This document shows positions 9,696 to 18,123 of a stretch of 64,000 nt of DNA, piece after piece. How positions within the stretch are numbered: position 1 is the stretch's first letter; every line of letters starts with the position of its first letter. Location: positions 1-64,000 of the forward strand of contig NZ_JBBIUQ010000011.1 of the NCBI RefSeq assembly GCF_037440165.1, given 5' to 3'. The position numbers and the translations under genes are program-made. Below the pieces are notes generated by a model, which was not told the DNA's origin, searched no databases, and was given only the letters and a program-made list of their open reading frames with translations. The DNA is from Ignavibacterium sp037440165. Lineage in GTDB: Bacteria > Bacteroidota > Ignavibacteria > Ignavibacteriales > Ignavibacteriaceae.

Positions 9696-11140
9696 TGAAA
9701 TCTTTAATTAAAAATATCTCATTTATTAAAATTATTTTTTTCTTAATTATATCATTTAATCATTACTCTTTTGCTCAGATAGATTCAACAATTGGAAAGT
9801 TAACAGTTACTAAGTGGGCAGATAACAGATTATCAGCATTTTCTTTCTCATTTGATGACGGATTGAAATCTCAATACATCAATGCGAGAACAATTCTTAA
9901 CCAGTTTAATTTCAGAGGAACTTATTTTATTCTGCCACCATATTTGACGAACAGTGAGCCAACAATATGGCGTTATGGAACCTGGCCAATGTTTCAGCAG
10001 CTTGCAACTGAACAAAATGAAATTGGCTCACACACATTGAATCATTTCTATCTGACATCAATTCCTTTCGGTGATACTTCAACACCAAACACCGTCTTTT
10101 ATGAACTTTATCACTCACAAAAAATTATTGAAGAAAGAATACCAGATCAGAGATGTATTTCACTTGCATATCCTTTTGCTGATCACAATTCTCAAGTTGA
10201 TTCTGCTGCAGCTTGTTTTTATGAATCAGGCAGAGCAGTGGGAATTGATGCCAATAATTCAGAACTGAGTGAGCAGCAATTCTTTTCCTTAAAATCATAT
10301 CCGGTTCATTTTAGTTTACCACGAAATTCACTTGATGATGATATGGATGAACTTTATGCTTTTATGAACTGGACTCAGAATTCAATTGATCAAAATCGTT
10401 GGGCGATAATGATGGTGCATGAAGTCGTTCCATTTACAGAGTTAGTTGATTTGGTCAATCAGGGAAATTATGAACCAATTTCTAATGAATGGTTTACAGA
10501 GTTTTGCACCTGGTTAAAAAATAAGTCAGATAGTATGCATATTTGGGTTGCAACAATTGGTGAAGTGACAAAGTATATTCGTGAAAGACAAAATTACAAC
10601 TATAACATTGTTGAATTAACTGACAGTACAATTCTTCTGAATCTTACAGATAATCTTGATGATGAAATTTATAATTATCCATTGAGTTGTTTTATCAAAG
10701 TTCCGAATGATTGGCAAGCTGTTCAATTTTCTCAGAATAATATCACTAAAACATTATTCACTGTATCAACTGACTCGGGGAATTATGTATTAGCTAAAAT
10801 AATTCCTGATGGAGGAAAAGTTACATTAAAATTAACTTCACCAAATTCAATTAATTCATCTAATGAAATCATTTCAGAATTTATGTTAGAACAGAACTAT
10901 CCTAATCCATTTAACCCAAGCACGATGATCAGATGGCAATCGCCAGTAGGCATCAGGCAAACAATAAAATTATACAACACACTTGGTGAGGAAGTAGATA
11001 CAATAGTAGATGAATTTTTAGAAGCAGGATATCATTCTAAATTATACAACATAAATTCTACATTTCCCAGCGGAATTTATTTCTATCGATTGCAGGCAGG
11101 AAGTTATAGTGCAACAAAGAAGATGGTTTTGCTAAGATAA
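9695..11140 (+). CDS. Secreted polysaccharide deacetylase with type IX sorting domain
   Basis: A signal peptide covers residues 1-28 (ends YSFAQ). The NodB-type deacetylase domain has SFDDG at 52-56 and the metal-binding SHTLNH at 112-117, with a later YPF motif, so a metal-dependent N- or O-deacetylase is likely. The last ~88 residues are a type A T9SS C-terminal sorting domain: FMLEQNYPNPFNPSTMI, then LYNTLGEEV, then SGIYFYRLQAG and KKMVLLR. The protein is therefore exported through the type IX system to the surface or medium. The substrate is unknown. The start overlaps the uvrA stop by one base. Confidence 0.9.
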   Translation: MKSLIKNISFIKIIFFLIISFNHYSFAQIDSTIGKLTVTKWADNRLSAFSFSFDDGLKSQYINARTILNQFNFRGTYFILPPYLTNSEPTIWRYGTWPMFQQLATEQNEIGSHTLNHFYLTSIPFGDTSTPNTVFYELYHSQKIIEERIPDQRCISLAYPFADHNSQVDSAAACFYESGRAVGIDANNSELSEQQFFSLKSYPVHFSLPRNSLDDDMDELYAFMNWTQNSIDQNRWAIMMVHEVVPFTELVDLVNQGNYEPISNEWFTEFCTWLKNKSDSMHIWVATIGEVTKYIRERQNYNYNIVELTDSTILLNLTDNLDDEIYNYPLSCFIKVPNDWQAVQFSQNNITKTLFTVSTDSGNYVLAKIIPDGGKVTLKLTSPNSINSSNEIISEFMLEQNYPNPFNPSTMIRWQSPVGIRQTIKLYNTLGEEVDTIVDEFLEAGYHSKLYNINSTFPSGIYFYRLQAGSYSATKKMVLLR

Positions 11141-11171
11141 TATTTATCTACTACAGTTTAGGAATTAATTT

Positions 11172-11251
11172 CACGCAGAGACGCAAAGTCGCAAAGGGAT
11201 TTATAGCATTTATTAACAACATTCTACATTCTAAATTCTGCATTCTACATT
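11172..11251. repeat. Dispersed intergenic repeat pieces
   Basis: Two repeat-like pieces lie between the deacetylase and rimP. 11172-11197 is built on the unit CGCAGAGACGCAAAG / TCGCAAAGG, a degenerate tandem of 'acgca(a/g)ag' blocks. 11219-11251 consists of degenerate copies of ATTCTACATT / CTAAATTCTG. From memory, similar strings recur between genes in related genomes; I cannot test that here. Confidence 0.5.
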
Positions 11252-11274
11252 GGGAAATTGTTCTTTCAAATTCC

Positions 11275-11305
11275 TTGCTTATCAACTGAATTAATTCTAT
11301 TTTTG
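11275..11305 (+). promoter_or_regulatory. Bacteroidota-type promoter for the rimP-nusA-infB operon
   Basis: TTG at 11275-11277, a 20-base spacer and TATTTTTG at 11298-11305 match the -33 TTG / -7 TAnnTTTG pattern known for Bacteroidota. The predicted start of transcription is near 11311, only about 34 bases before the rimP ATG. Confidence 0.6.
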
Positions 11306-11316
11306 AAACAGTGATT

Positions 11317-11338
11317 CGCCCCGATGTGGGCGTTTTTT
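11317..11338 (+). terminator. Terminator-like leader hairpin before rimP
   Basis: CGCCC-cgatgt-GGGCG is followed at once by six T (11333-11338). It sits between the predicted promoter and the rimP start codon at 11345. In E. coli the nusA operon leader contains terminators through which NusA controls its own operon, so an attenuator is a reasonable reading. It could also simply stabilise the 5' end or stop read-through from upstream. Confidence 0.55.
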
Positions 11339-11344
11339 GTTACT

Positions 11345-11797
11345 ATGGACACAATTAAAGAAAAAATATTGAAAATCATTCAAAATTCGATTTCAGAAAC
11401 CGAATTTTTGTTGATTGACACAAATATTCGCGGTGATCAGAGAAAACGAATAATTGAGGTTTTTGTTGATTCATCAAAAAATGTTTCAGCAGACGATTTG
11501 GCTGAACTGAGTGTAAAAATAAATGGTATTCTCTCTGAAACTGAAAATATTGGAAATTACAGATTGGATGTATCAACTCCCGGAGTCGATAGACCATTAA
11601 AATTTATTGAACAATATTCAAAAAATGTAAACAGGAATTTTGAACTTGAATATCACTTCGGAGACGAAGTAAAAAAAACTAAAGCCAGACTTGTTTCGGT
11701 AAATGGGAATGAACTTACATTTAACGATGACAGGAATAAGTTTTTAATAAATTATAATCAAATAATAAAAGCAAAAGTATTAATTAGTTTTTCTTAG
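11345..11797 (+). CDS. rimP: Ribosome maturation factor RimP
   Basis: RimP is needed for 30S subunit maturation. The protein has the family pattern EVFVDSSKNVSADDLAELS, followed by YRLDVSTPGVDRPL, which is the hallmark 'ev.SPG.dRpL' region. The ATG at 11345 (MDTIKEKIL) is the sensible start: an in-frame ATG at 11324 lies inside the GC-rich hairpin and would add residues unlike the family. First gene of the rimP-nusA-infB operon, with nusA 17 bases downstream. Confidence 0.92.
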   Translation: MDTIKEKILKIIQNSISETEFLLIDTNIRGDQRKRIIEVFVDSSKNVSADDLAELSVKINGILSETENIGNYRLDVSTPGVDRPLKFIEQYSKNVNRNFELEYHFGDEVKKTKARLVSVNGNELTFNDDRNKFLINYNQIIKAKVLISFS

Positions 11798-11814
11798 CGG
11801 AGGTAAAACAAAAA

Positions 11815-13062
11815 ATGAATTATGATATAGTTGAATCCTTTGCCCAAATGGTAAGGGAAAAAGGTATTGACAGAGATGTTCTTGGTGGAATTCTCGAAGA
11901 CATTTTCGGGCTTCTTGTCCGGAAAAAATATGGTGAGAATGCTAAATATGAAGTCGTTGTAAATATGGATCGCGGCGATATTGAAATATTTCTTGAAAGG
12001 GAAATCGTTGAAAAAGTAGAAGACCCAAACACTCAGATAAGCATTGATGAAGTAAATGCAAAAGGTAATGAGGATGAACTTGAAGTCGGAGATGAATATG
12101 TAGAAAAGATTGAACTCGCATCTTTAGGCAGAAGACTTGTTACTCTTGCAAAGCAAAGTCTTAACCAGAAAATCAGAGAGCTTGAAAAAGATATTATTTA
12201 CAACGAATACAAAGAGCTTTTGGGTGAAATTGTAGTTGGAGAAATTTATCAGATCAGGAAAAATGATATTCTGATTAATCATAACAAGAATGAACTTGTA
12301 TTGCCAAGAAGTGAACAGATACCTTTCGAAAAATATAAAAAGGGCGAAACAATCAGAGCCATTGTAATGGAAGTTAAGAAGACAAACAGTGGACCTGTAA
12401 TTATAATTTCAAGAGCTGACAATTTGTTTTTACAGAGATTATTTGAAATTGAAGTCCCCGAAATCTATGATGGCATTATTGAAATAAAGTCAATTGCCCG
12501 CGAACCTGGTGAAAGAGCTAAAGTTGCTGTTGAATCAACTGATAACAGAATTGATGCAGTTGGAGCTTGCGTTGGAATGAAAGGCGTTAGAATTCATGCA
12601 ATCGTTCGTGAACTTAATAATGAAAACATTGATGTAATTCATTATTCAGATGATCCGGCTACATTCATTCAGAGAGCGCTCGCTCCAGCCAAATTAAAGA
12701 ACATCGAGATTAATGAAGATGAAAAGAAAGCTGTAGTTACAGCTGACAGCGATCAGGTTTCAATGATTGTTGGAAGAAACGGAGTAAACATTCGTCTTGC
12801 AATGAAGTTAACAGGTTTTGAGATTGAAATTATTCGTGAAGAAAAGCCATTTGAAGAATATGAAGAAGATATCGAGCTAATAGATCTTAAAGAAGAACTT
12901 GGTGCTGATGTTTATGAGATTCTAATTAACAATAGATATGATACGGCTCTTGAAGTATTAAAAGCCGGACCAGAGAAACTGAAAGAAATTAAAGAATTTG
13001 ATGACGAAAAAATTGAAGAAATTCTTGAAATCATAAAATCACAATTTGAAGAGGAAGAATAA
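11815..13062 (+). CDS. nusA: Transcription termination/antitermination factor NusA
   Basis: NusA binds RNA polymerase and nascent RNA and modulates pausing, termination and antitermination. The 415-residue protein has the N-terminal RNAP-binding domain, an S1 domain (VVGEIYQIRKNDILIN), two KH domains (VGACVGMKGVRIHAIVREL and VSMIVGRNGVNIRLAMKL), and a short acidic C-terminal tail. A strong ribosome binding site (GCGGAGG) precedes the ATG, unusual among its neighbours. Confidence 0.97.
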   Translation: MNYDIVESFAQMVREKGIDRDVLGGILEDIFGLLVRKKYGENAKYEVVVNMDRGDIEIFLEREIVEKVEDPNTQISIDEVNAKGNEDELEVGDEYVEKIELASLGRRLVTLAKQSLNQKIRELEKDIIYNEYKELLGEIVVGEIYQIRKNDILINHNKNELVLPRSEQIPFEKYKKGETIRAIVMEVKKTNSGPVIIISRADNLFLQRLFEIEVPEIYDGIIEIKSIAREPGERAKVAVESTDNRIDAVGACVGMKGVRIHAIVRELNNENIDVIHYSDDPATFIQRALAPAKLKNIEINEDEKKAVVTADSDQVSMIVGRNGVNIRLAMKLTGFEIEIIREEKPFEEYEEDIELIDLKEELGADVYEILINNRYDTALEVLKAGPEKLKEIKEFDDEKIEEILEIIKSQFEEEE

Positions 13063-13083
13063 TAGCTTCCGATAAGGAAATTT

Positions 13084-15768
13084 ATGGCTGAAGAAAAAGC
13101 AAAAAAAATACGAATACACAAACTTGCAAGTGAGTTCAATCTTTCATCCGAGCTTATTATTGATCATCTCAGGAAGAAAGGATTTGAAGTAAAGTCAATC
13201 CAGTCGATCATTACAGATGAAATGCTTCTGGAAATTCAGACTCACTTCAAAAAAGATATTGAGAAAGCTACTCAGCATATTAAGAAAGTTGAAGAGTTCA
13301 AGAAAAAATTCGCTTCCAAACCTGATAAAGAGTCGCAGGATAAATCTGTATCGATTACAAATGAAGTTGCTGTAGAAGAACCTCCGCAGGATATAGAAAT
13401 ATCAGAACCATCAAAGGATCAGATTGAAGCTGAACCAGATACTGAAGTTGTAGAATCGGTAGCTAAAACAAGTGAAGTAGAAATTCAGGAACAGCATCCT
13501 GCTGAAGCCTCGGCAGAGGAAACAGAAAAAGCTGAAGCTGCTCACCAGGAAACTTTTGTTCAGCCAAAAGATGTTAATAACAATAAAGTTCGTGGTCTTA
13601 AAATAGTTGGTAAGATTGATCTTGATGAAGGTAAGAAAAAGAGAAAAGCACAGAGACAGGTTCAGGAACAAAAGAAGGAAAAAGTAGAACAAAAAGAAGA
13701 AATAAAACCAGAACCCAAACCTGTAATTATTGATAAAGTTTCTTCAGAACAACCGGTAAAGAAAAAGAAGAAAAGACCCAAGACAAGAAAAAAAGCATCA
13801 GACGAACCAATTGCAGAAGAACTTGATATCAATAAAAAGAAAAAACGAGTTAAGAAATTTGAGATAGATGAAAAGGATGTGAAGGCGGCTATCAAACAAA
13901 CGCTGCTGAGTATGGATGAAACTGTTGGTTCAATTCGCGGTTCGTTAAAGAAAAAAAAGAAACGAGAGAGAGAAGCTGAACAGGAAAGACTTCAAGAACT
14001 GAGAGAAATTGAAAACAGAAAAATTAAAGTAAACGAATTCATTGCTGTTAATGAACTTGCAAACCTTATGAATGTTCCTGTAGGAGATGTTATTGCAAAA
14101 TGTATTTCTCTTGGTTTAATGGTTTCGATAAATCAAAGACTTGATGTTGAAACAATTACGCTCGTAGCTGATGAATTCGGATTTGAAGTTGAATTCCAGA
14201 AAGAATATACCGCTGATGCACTTGAAGATAAACCGGATCCGGAAGAATCACTTAAACCAAGACCTCCTGTCGTTACGATAATGGGACATGTTGATCATGG
14301 AAAAACATCACTTCTTGATTACATAAGAAATACAAATGTTGTAGCTGGTGAAGCAGGTGGAATTACCCAGCACATAGGTGCATATCAAGTCGAACTGCCT
14401 GAAAGGAAACTAATTACATTTCTTGATACTCCGGGACACGAAGCATTTACAGCAATGCGTGCAAGAGGTGCACAGCTTACTGATATTGTTGTTCTTGTTG
14501 TAGCTGCAGATGATGCAGTAATGCCTCAGACGGTTGAAGCTTTAAATCACGCTCAGGCAGCAAATGTTCCGATTATCGTCGCAATAAATAAAATCGATAA
14601 GCCGGGCGCTAATCCTGATAAAATTAAACAGCAGCTTGCTGATAGAAATCTGTTGGTTGAAGATTGGGGCGGAAAATATCAATGCGTTGAGCTTTCTGCA
14701 AAAACAGGAAAGAACATCGATCTTCTTTTGGAAAAAATTCTTCTTGAAGCTGAGATACTTGACTTGAAAGCAAATCCTGACAGACCAGCCAGAGGAGCAG
14801 TTGTTGAAGCTGAGCTTGACAAAGGTCGTGGTGTAGTTGCTACAGTGCTTGTGCAGAAAGGAACATTGCGAATTGGAGATCCATTCGTTGCAGGAATTTA
14901 TCACGGAAGAGTTCGTGCAATGTTTGATGAACGAGGAAATAAAGTTAAAGAAGCTCCGCCATCAACTCCGGTTCAGGTGCTTGGATTTGAAGGTGTGCCT
15001 CAAGCCGGTGATACTTTTGTTGTTGTTGAATCTGAAAGAGATGCCAGAGAAATTGCATTGAAAAGACAGCAGCTTAAAAGAGAACAGGATCAGAAACAGG
15101 TTCATCATCTTACTCTTGATGAAATTGCAAAACAAATTTCCGTTGGAGGAGTTAAAGAATTGCCGCTTATTGTAAAAGGTGATGTTGATGGTTCGGTTGA
15201 AGCTCTGTCTGATTCATTTATGAGGTTGACAAATCAGGAAGTTGTTGTTCGTGTAATTCATAAAGGTGTTGGTGGAATTTCTGAAAGCGATGTTCTGCTT
15301 GCAGCTGCATCAAATGCAATCATAATCGGATTTAATGTTCGTCCGAATGTTAATGCAAGAAAACTTGCTGAAACTCAAAAAGTTGATATCAGACTTTACA
15401 GTGTAATTTATGATGCAATCAACGAAGTCAAATCTGCACTTGAAGGATTACTTTCTCCTGTAATATCTGAAGAGGTTACAGCAACTGTAGAAGTTCGCGA
15501 GGTATTCAAAGTTCCGAAAGTAGGAACTGTAGCAGGTTGCTATGTTACTGATGGTAAAATCACAAGAAGCAATAAAATCAGAATTATCAGAGATGGAATC
15601 GTAATTCATCAGGGCGAAATTCTCAGTTTAAAGAGATTCAAAGATGATGTCAGAGAAGTGGATGCAGGTTATGAATGCGGAATTAGCATTGTTAACTTCA
15701 ACGACATAAAAGTTGGAGACTTCATCGAAGCATTTAAAATTGTTGAAACTAAGAAAACACTTGCTTAA
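13084..15768 (+). CDS. infB: Translation initiation factor IF-2
   Basis: IF-2 is the GTPase that brings initiator tRNA to the ribosome. The 894-residue protein has an N-terminal IF2N segment (IRIHKLASEFNLSSELIIDH), a long charged Lys/Glu-rich linker (about residues 80-310), a second IF2N segment, and then the G domain with GHVDHGKT near residue 402, DTPGHE near 449 and NKID near 502, followed by domains II-IV. Complete and typical in length. Confidence 0.98.
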   Translation: MAEEKAKKIRIHKLASEFNLSSELIIDHLRKKGFEVKSIQSIITDEMLLEIQTHFKKDIEKATQHIKKVEEFKKKFASKPDKESQDKSVSITNEVAVEEPPQDIEISEPSKDQIEAEPDTEVVESVAKTSEVEIQEQHPAEASAEETEKAEAAHQETFVQPKDVNNNKVRGLKIVGKIDLDEGKKKRKAQRQVQEQKKEKVEQKEEIKPEPKPVIIDKVSSEQPVKKKKKRPKTRKKASDEPIAEELDINKKKKRVKKFEIDEKDVKAAIKQTLLSMDETVGSIRGSLKKKKKREREAEQERLQELREIENRKIKVNEFIAVNELANLMNVPVGDVIAKCISLGLMVSINQRLDVETITLVADEFGFEVEFQKEYTADALEDKPDPEESLKPRPPVVTIMGHVDHGKTSLLDYIRNTNVVAGEAGGITQHIGAYQVELPERKLITFLDTPGHEAFTAMRARGAQLTDIVVLVVAADDAVMPQTVEALNHAQAANVPIIVAINKIDKPGANPDKIKQQLADRNLLVEDWGGKYQCVELSAKTGKNIDLLLEKILLEAEILDLKANPDRPARGAVVEAELDKGRGVVATVLVQKGTLRIGDPFVAGIYHGRVRAMFDERGNKVKEAPPSTPVQVLGFEGVPQAGDTFVVVESERDAREIALKRQQLKREQDQKQVHHLTLDEIAKQISVGGVKELPLIVKGDVDGSVEALSDSFMRLTNQEVVVRVIHKGVGGISESDVLLAAASNAIIIGFNVRPNVNARKLAETQKVDIRLYSVIYDAINEVKSALEGLLSPVISEEVTATVEVREVFKVPKVGTVAGCYVTDGKITRSNKIRIIRDGIVIHQGEILSLKRFKDDVREVDAGYECGISIVNFNDIKVGDFIEAFKIVETKKTLA

Positions 15769-15770
15769 TT

Positions 15771-16142
15771 ATGTCGCACAGAGTTGATAGAGTAGAACAT
15801 TTAGTCAAAGAAGAAATCAGTGATATTCTTTTGTATAAAGTAAAAGATGTTGATTTGGGATTTATTACTGTTACGAATGTAAGGATGAGTCCGGACCTCA
15901 GAGTTGCAAGTATTTATCTTTCAGTATTTGAAAAAGAGAAGAGAGAAATAGTTCTTGAAAAAGTTAAAGATCGGACAGGTTTTATCAGAACAGAACTTGC
16001 TCACAGGATTAGAATCAGATTTGTTCCGGAACTAAGATTTTTTATTGATGACACACTTGATTATGTGGAGAAAATTGAAGGATTGATTAAGAAGATTCAC
16101 GAAAATGATAACAAAGAAAACAATGAACCAAACTCACCCTGA
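15771..16142 (+). CDS. rbfA: Ribosome-binding factor A
   Basis: RbfA is a KH-fold protein that binds the 30S subunit during 16S 5'-end maturation. The N-terminus HRVDRVEHLVKEEISDIL and VTVTNVRMSPDLRVA-like core match the family, as does the C-terminal PELRFFIDDTLDYVEKI. At 123 residues it is complete. It starts 2 bases after infB and overlaps truB. Confidence 0.95.
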   Translation: MSHRVDRVEHLVKEEISDILLYKVKDVDLGFITVTNVRMSPDLRVASIYLSVFEKEKREIVLEKVKDRTGFIRTELAHRIRIRFVPELRFFIDDTLDYVEKIEGLIKKIHENDNKENNEPNSP

Positions 16143-16830
16143 TTTTCAATCCGGCGAAGTAATTCTGATTGATAAACCTGCCTATTGGTCATCTTTCAAA
16201 GTTGTTCACAAGGTGCGTCAGGCAATTGGTGTTAAAAAAGTCGGACACGCCGGCACACTTGATCCATTTGCAACTGGATTATTAATTCTTTGCACTGGAA
16301 ATAAAACCAAAGAGATAACTAATTATCAGGACTTGAAAAAAACTTATACAGGAATAATTACACTTGGTAAATTTTCAGAATCGATGGATACAGAAACTGA
16401 AATAAAAGATTTTCCGATTCCTGAGAATATCACTGAAGAAGAAATTATTAACACAGCTAAAAAATTTGTTGGTGAGATTCAACAGATTCCTCCGATGTAT
16501 TCGGCAGTAAAAAAAGCAGGTAAATCTCTTTATGTTTATGCAAGAAAAGGGAAAACAGTTAAGCGTGAACCAAGAATAGTTACTGTGTATAGATTTGATA
16601 TTGATAAAGTAGAATTGCCCGAAATACATTTTTCTATTGAATGCTCAAAAGGAACTTACATAAGAGTAATTGCTGATGATTTTGGGAACGCACTTGGAAC
16701 AAGAGCAATGTTGACATCTTTGAGAAGAACTGAAATTGGTAAATACAGTGTTGAAGATGCTTTTAATGTTTTAGAGTTTGTAGAGAGATTTAATATAAAT
16801 CAAAAAACAAATTCAGAAGTAATGAATTAG
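16105..16830 (+). CDS. truB: tRNA pseudouridine-55 synthase TruB
   Basis: TruB makes pseudouridine 55 in the tRNA T-loop. The catalytic Asp lies in VGHAGTLDPFATGLL. Further motifs are YTGIITLG, IPPMYSAVKKAGKSLYVYAR and CSKGTYIRVIADDFG. The start could be the ATG at 16105 (38-base overlap with rbfA) or the ATG at 16123 (MNQTHPDFQSGE); the second gives a more typical N-terminus. Confidence 0.95.
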   Translation: MITKKTMNQTHPDFQSGEVILIDKPAYWSSFKVVHKVRQAIGVKKVGHAGTLDPFATGLLILCTGNKTKEITNYQDLKKTYTGIITLGKFSESMDTETEIKDFPIPENITEEEIINTAKKFVGEIQQIPPMYSAVKKAGKSLYVYARKGKTVKREPRIVTVYRFDIDKVELPEIHFSIECSKGTYIRVIADDFGNALGTRAMLTSLRRTEIGKYSVEDAFNVLEFVERFNINQKTNSEVMN

Positions 16831-16847
16831 AATTCGAAAATTGCTCA

Positions 16848-17795
16848 ATGAATATCTTCAGAAAAATAGATGAAATCGGATACGATAAACAGACAGTCCT
16901 TACACTCGGAACTTTTGACGGAATTCATCTTGGACATCAGCTGATAATCAAAAAAGTTATTGCATGTTCTGAAGAAAATAATTTGAAAAACATTGTAATT
17001 ACTTTTCATCCACATCCTAGAAAAGTAATAAATCCTGAATTGCAGTTAAAAATTCTTACAACAACTGAAGAACAAATTAACATTCTTGAAAAATTAGGTG
17101 TTCAGAATTTGTTCATCATAGATTTCACAAAAGAGTTTGCAGAATTAACTCCGGAAGAATTTGTTAAAAATTATCTTGTAGATAAAATCGGAATTAGCAG
17201 AATTGTTATTGGATATGATCATCATTTCGGTAAAGGTCGTGGTGGTGATGTTGAGTTTCTTAAAGCTTCCGGAAAAAAATATGATTTTGAAATACTGCAG
17301 ATACAACCTTTTGTAATTGATGATGAACCAGTGAGCAGCACAAAAATTCGCAATGCACTTGAAAGCGGCGAGATAAAAAGAGCAAACAAAATGCTTGGCA
17401 GAACTTACTCATTTTCAGGTGTTGTGGTTGAAGGCGATAAAAGAGGAAGAGAACTCGGCTATCCAACTGCGAACATAAAAATCTCAGATGATGATAAAAT
17501 GCTTCCTCAGATTGGGATTTATGCTGTGCTTGTTGAGCTTGATGGAATCGAACACAAAGCTTTATTAAGTATTGGCAAGAGACCAACATTTTATAACGAT
17601 GGCAAAGTAATTCCCGAAGTTTATATATACGATTTTAATAACGATATTTACGGCAAAGAAATAAAAGTTAAACTGATTGAGAAGCTAAGAGGCGAAGAAA
17701 AATTCAATTCTGCTGAAGAGCTGATCAGACAAATGAATATTGATAAAGAAAACGGACTTAGAGTTTTAAATCAAATAAAAGAATTAACTAATTAA
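16848..17795 (+). CDS. ribF: Bifunctional riboflavin kinase / FAD synthetase
   Basis: This enzyme converts riboflavin to FMN and FAD. The N-terminal nucleotidyltransferase has LGTFDGIHLGHQLII and VIGYDHHFGKGRGGD, and the C-terminal flavokinase domain has RELGYPTANIKI and LLSIGKRPTFYN. At 315 residues it is full length. Its stop codon lies inside the hairpin that precedes rpsO. Confidence 0.96.
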   Translation: MNIFRKIDEIGYDKQTVLTLGTFDGIHLGHQLIIKKVIACSEENNLKNIVITFHPHPRKVINPELQLKILTTTEEQINILEKLGVQNLFIIDFTKEFAELTPEEFVKNYLVDKIGISRIVIGYDHHFGKGRGGDVEFLKASGKKYDFEILQIQPFVIDDEPVSSTKIRNALESGEIKRANKMLGRTYSFSGVVVEGDKRGRELGYPTANIKISDDDKMLPQIGIYAVLVELDGIEHKALLSIGKRPTFYNDGKVIPEVYIYDFNNDIYGKEIKVKLIEKLRGEEKFNSAEELIRQMNIDKENGLRVLNQIKELTN

Positions 17796-17816
17796 TTCCG
17801 GTTAAAACTGGAATTA
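17793..17816 (+). promoter_or_regulatory. Perfect inverted repeat in the rpsO leader
   Basis: TAATTCCGGTT-aa-AACTGGAATTA can form an 11-bp stem (one G-U pair). There is no U-run after it, so it is not a standard terminator. S15 represses its own mRNA through leader structures in several bacteria, and this hairpin ends 30 bases before the rpsO start, so it is a candidate for such control. Confidence 0.45.
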
Positions 17817-17846
17817 CATTGTATAACTAAAATCAGAGGTACTAAA

Positions 17847-18113
17847 ATGATTACAAAAGAAAGAAAGCTCGAAATAATTAAAAAATTCGGCAAAGATGAA
17901 AAAGATTCAGGAAAACCTGAAGTTCAAATTGCTCTTTTAACAGAGCGCATCAACGACCTAACAAGTCATTTTGAATCACACAAAAAAGACCATCATTCAA
18001 GAAGAGGATTGATGATGATGGTTGGTAAAAGAAGAAGATTGCTCGATTATCTAATGAAAATAGATATTGAAAGATACAGAGCAATTATTAAAGAATTAAA
18101 CATAAGAAAGTAA
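17847..18113 (+). CDS. rpsO: 30S ribosomal protein S15
   Basis: The 88-residue protein has the S15 core: KPEVQIALLTERINDLTSH, then KDHHSRRGLMMMVGKRRRLL and YRAIIKELNIRK, residues that contact the 16S three-way junction. AGAGG precedes the ATG. It sits between ribF and pnp, the usual rpsO-pnp arrangement. Confidence 0.98.
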   Translation: MITKERKLEIIKKFGKDEKDSGKPEVQIALLTERINDLTSHFESHKKDHHSRRGLMMMVGKRRRLLDYLMKIDIERYRAIIKELNIRK

Positions 18114-18123
18114 AAAAAGATTT

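Noticed and set aside
11324..11344. Upstream ATG for rimP
   Set aside because: It lies within the leader hairpin and adds residues without family similarity; the ATG at 11345 is preferred.
14542..14904. Antisense open frame (120 codons) in infB
   Set aside because: It lies opposite the conserved G domain of IF-2 and has no own start signal or family pattern.
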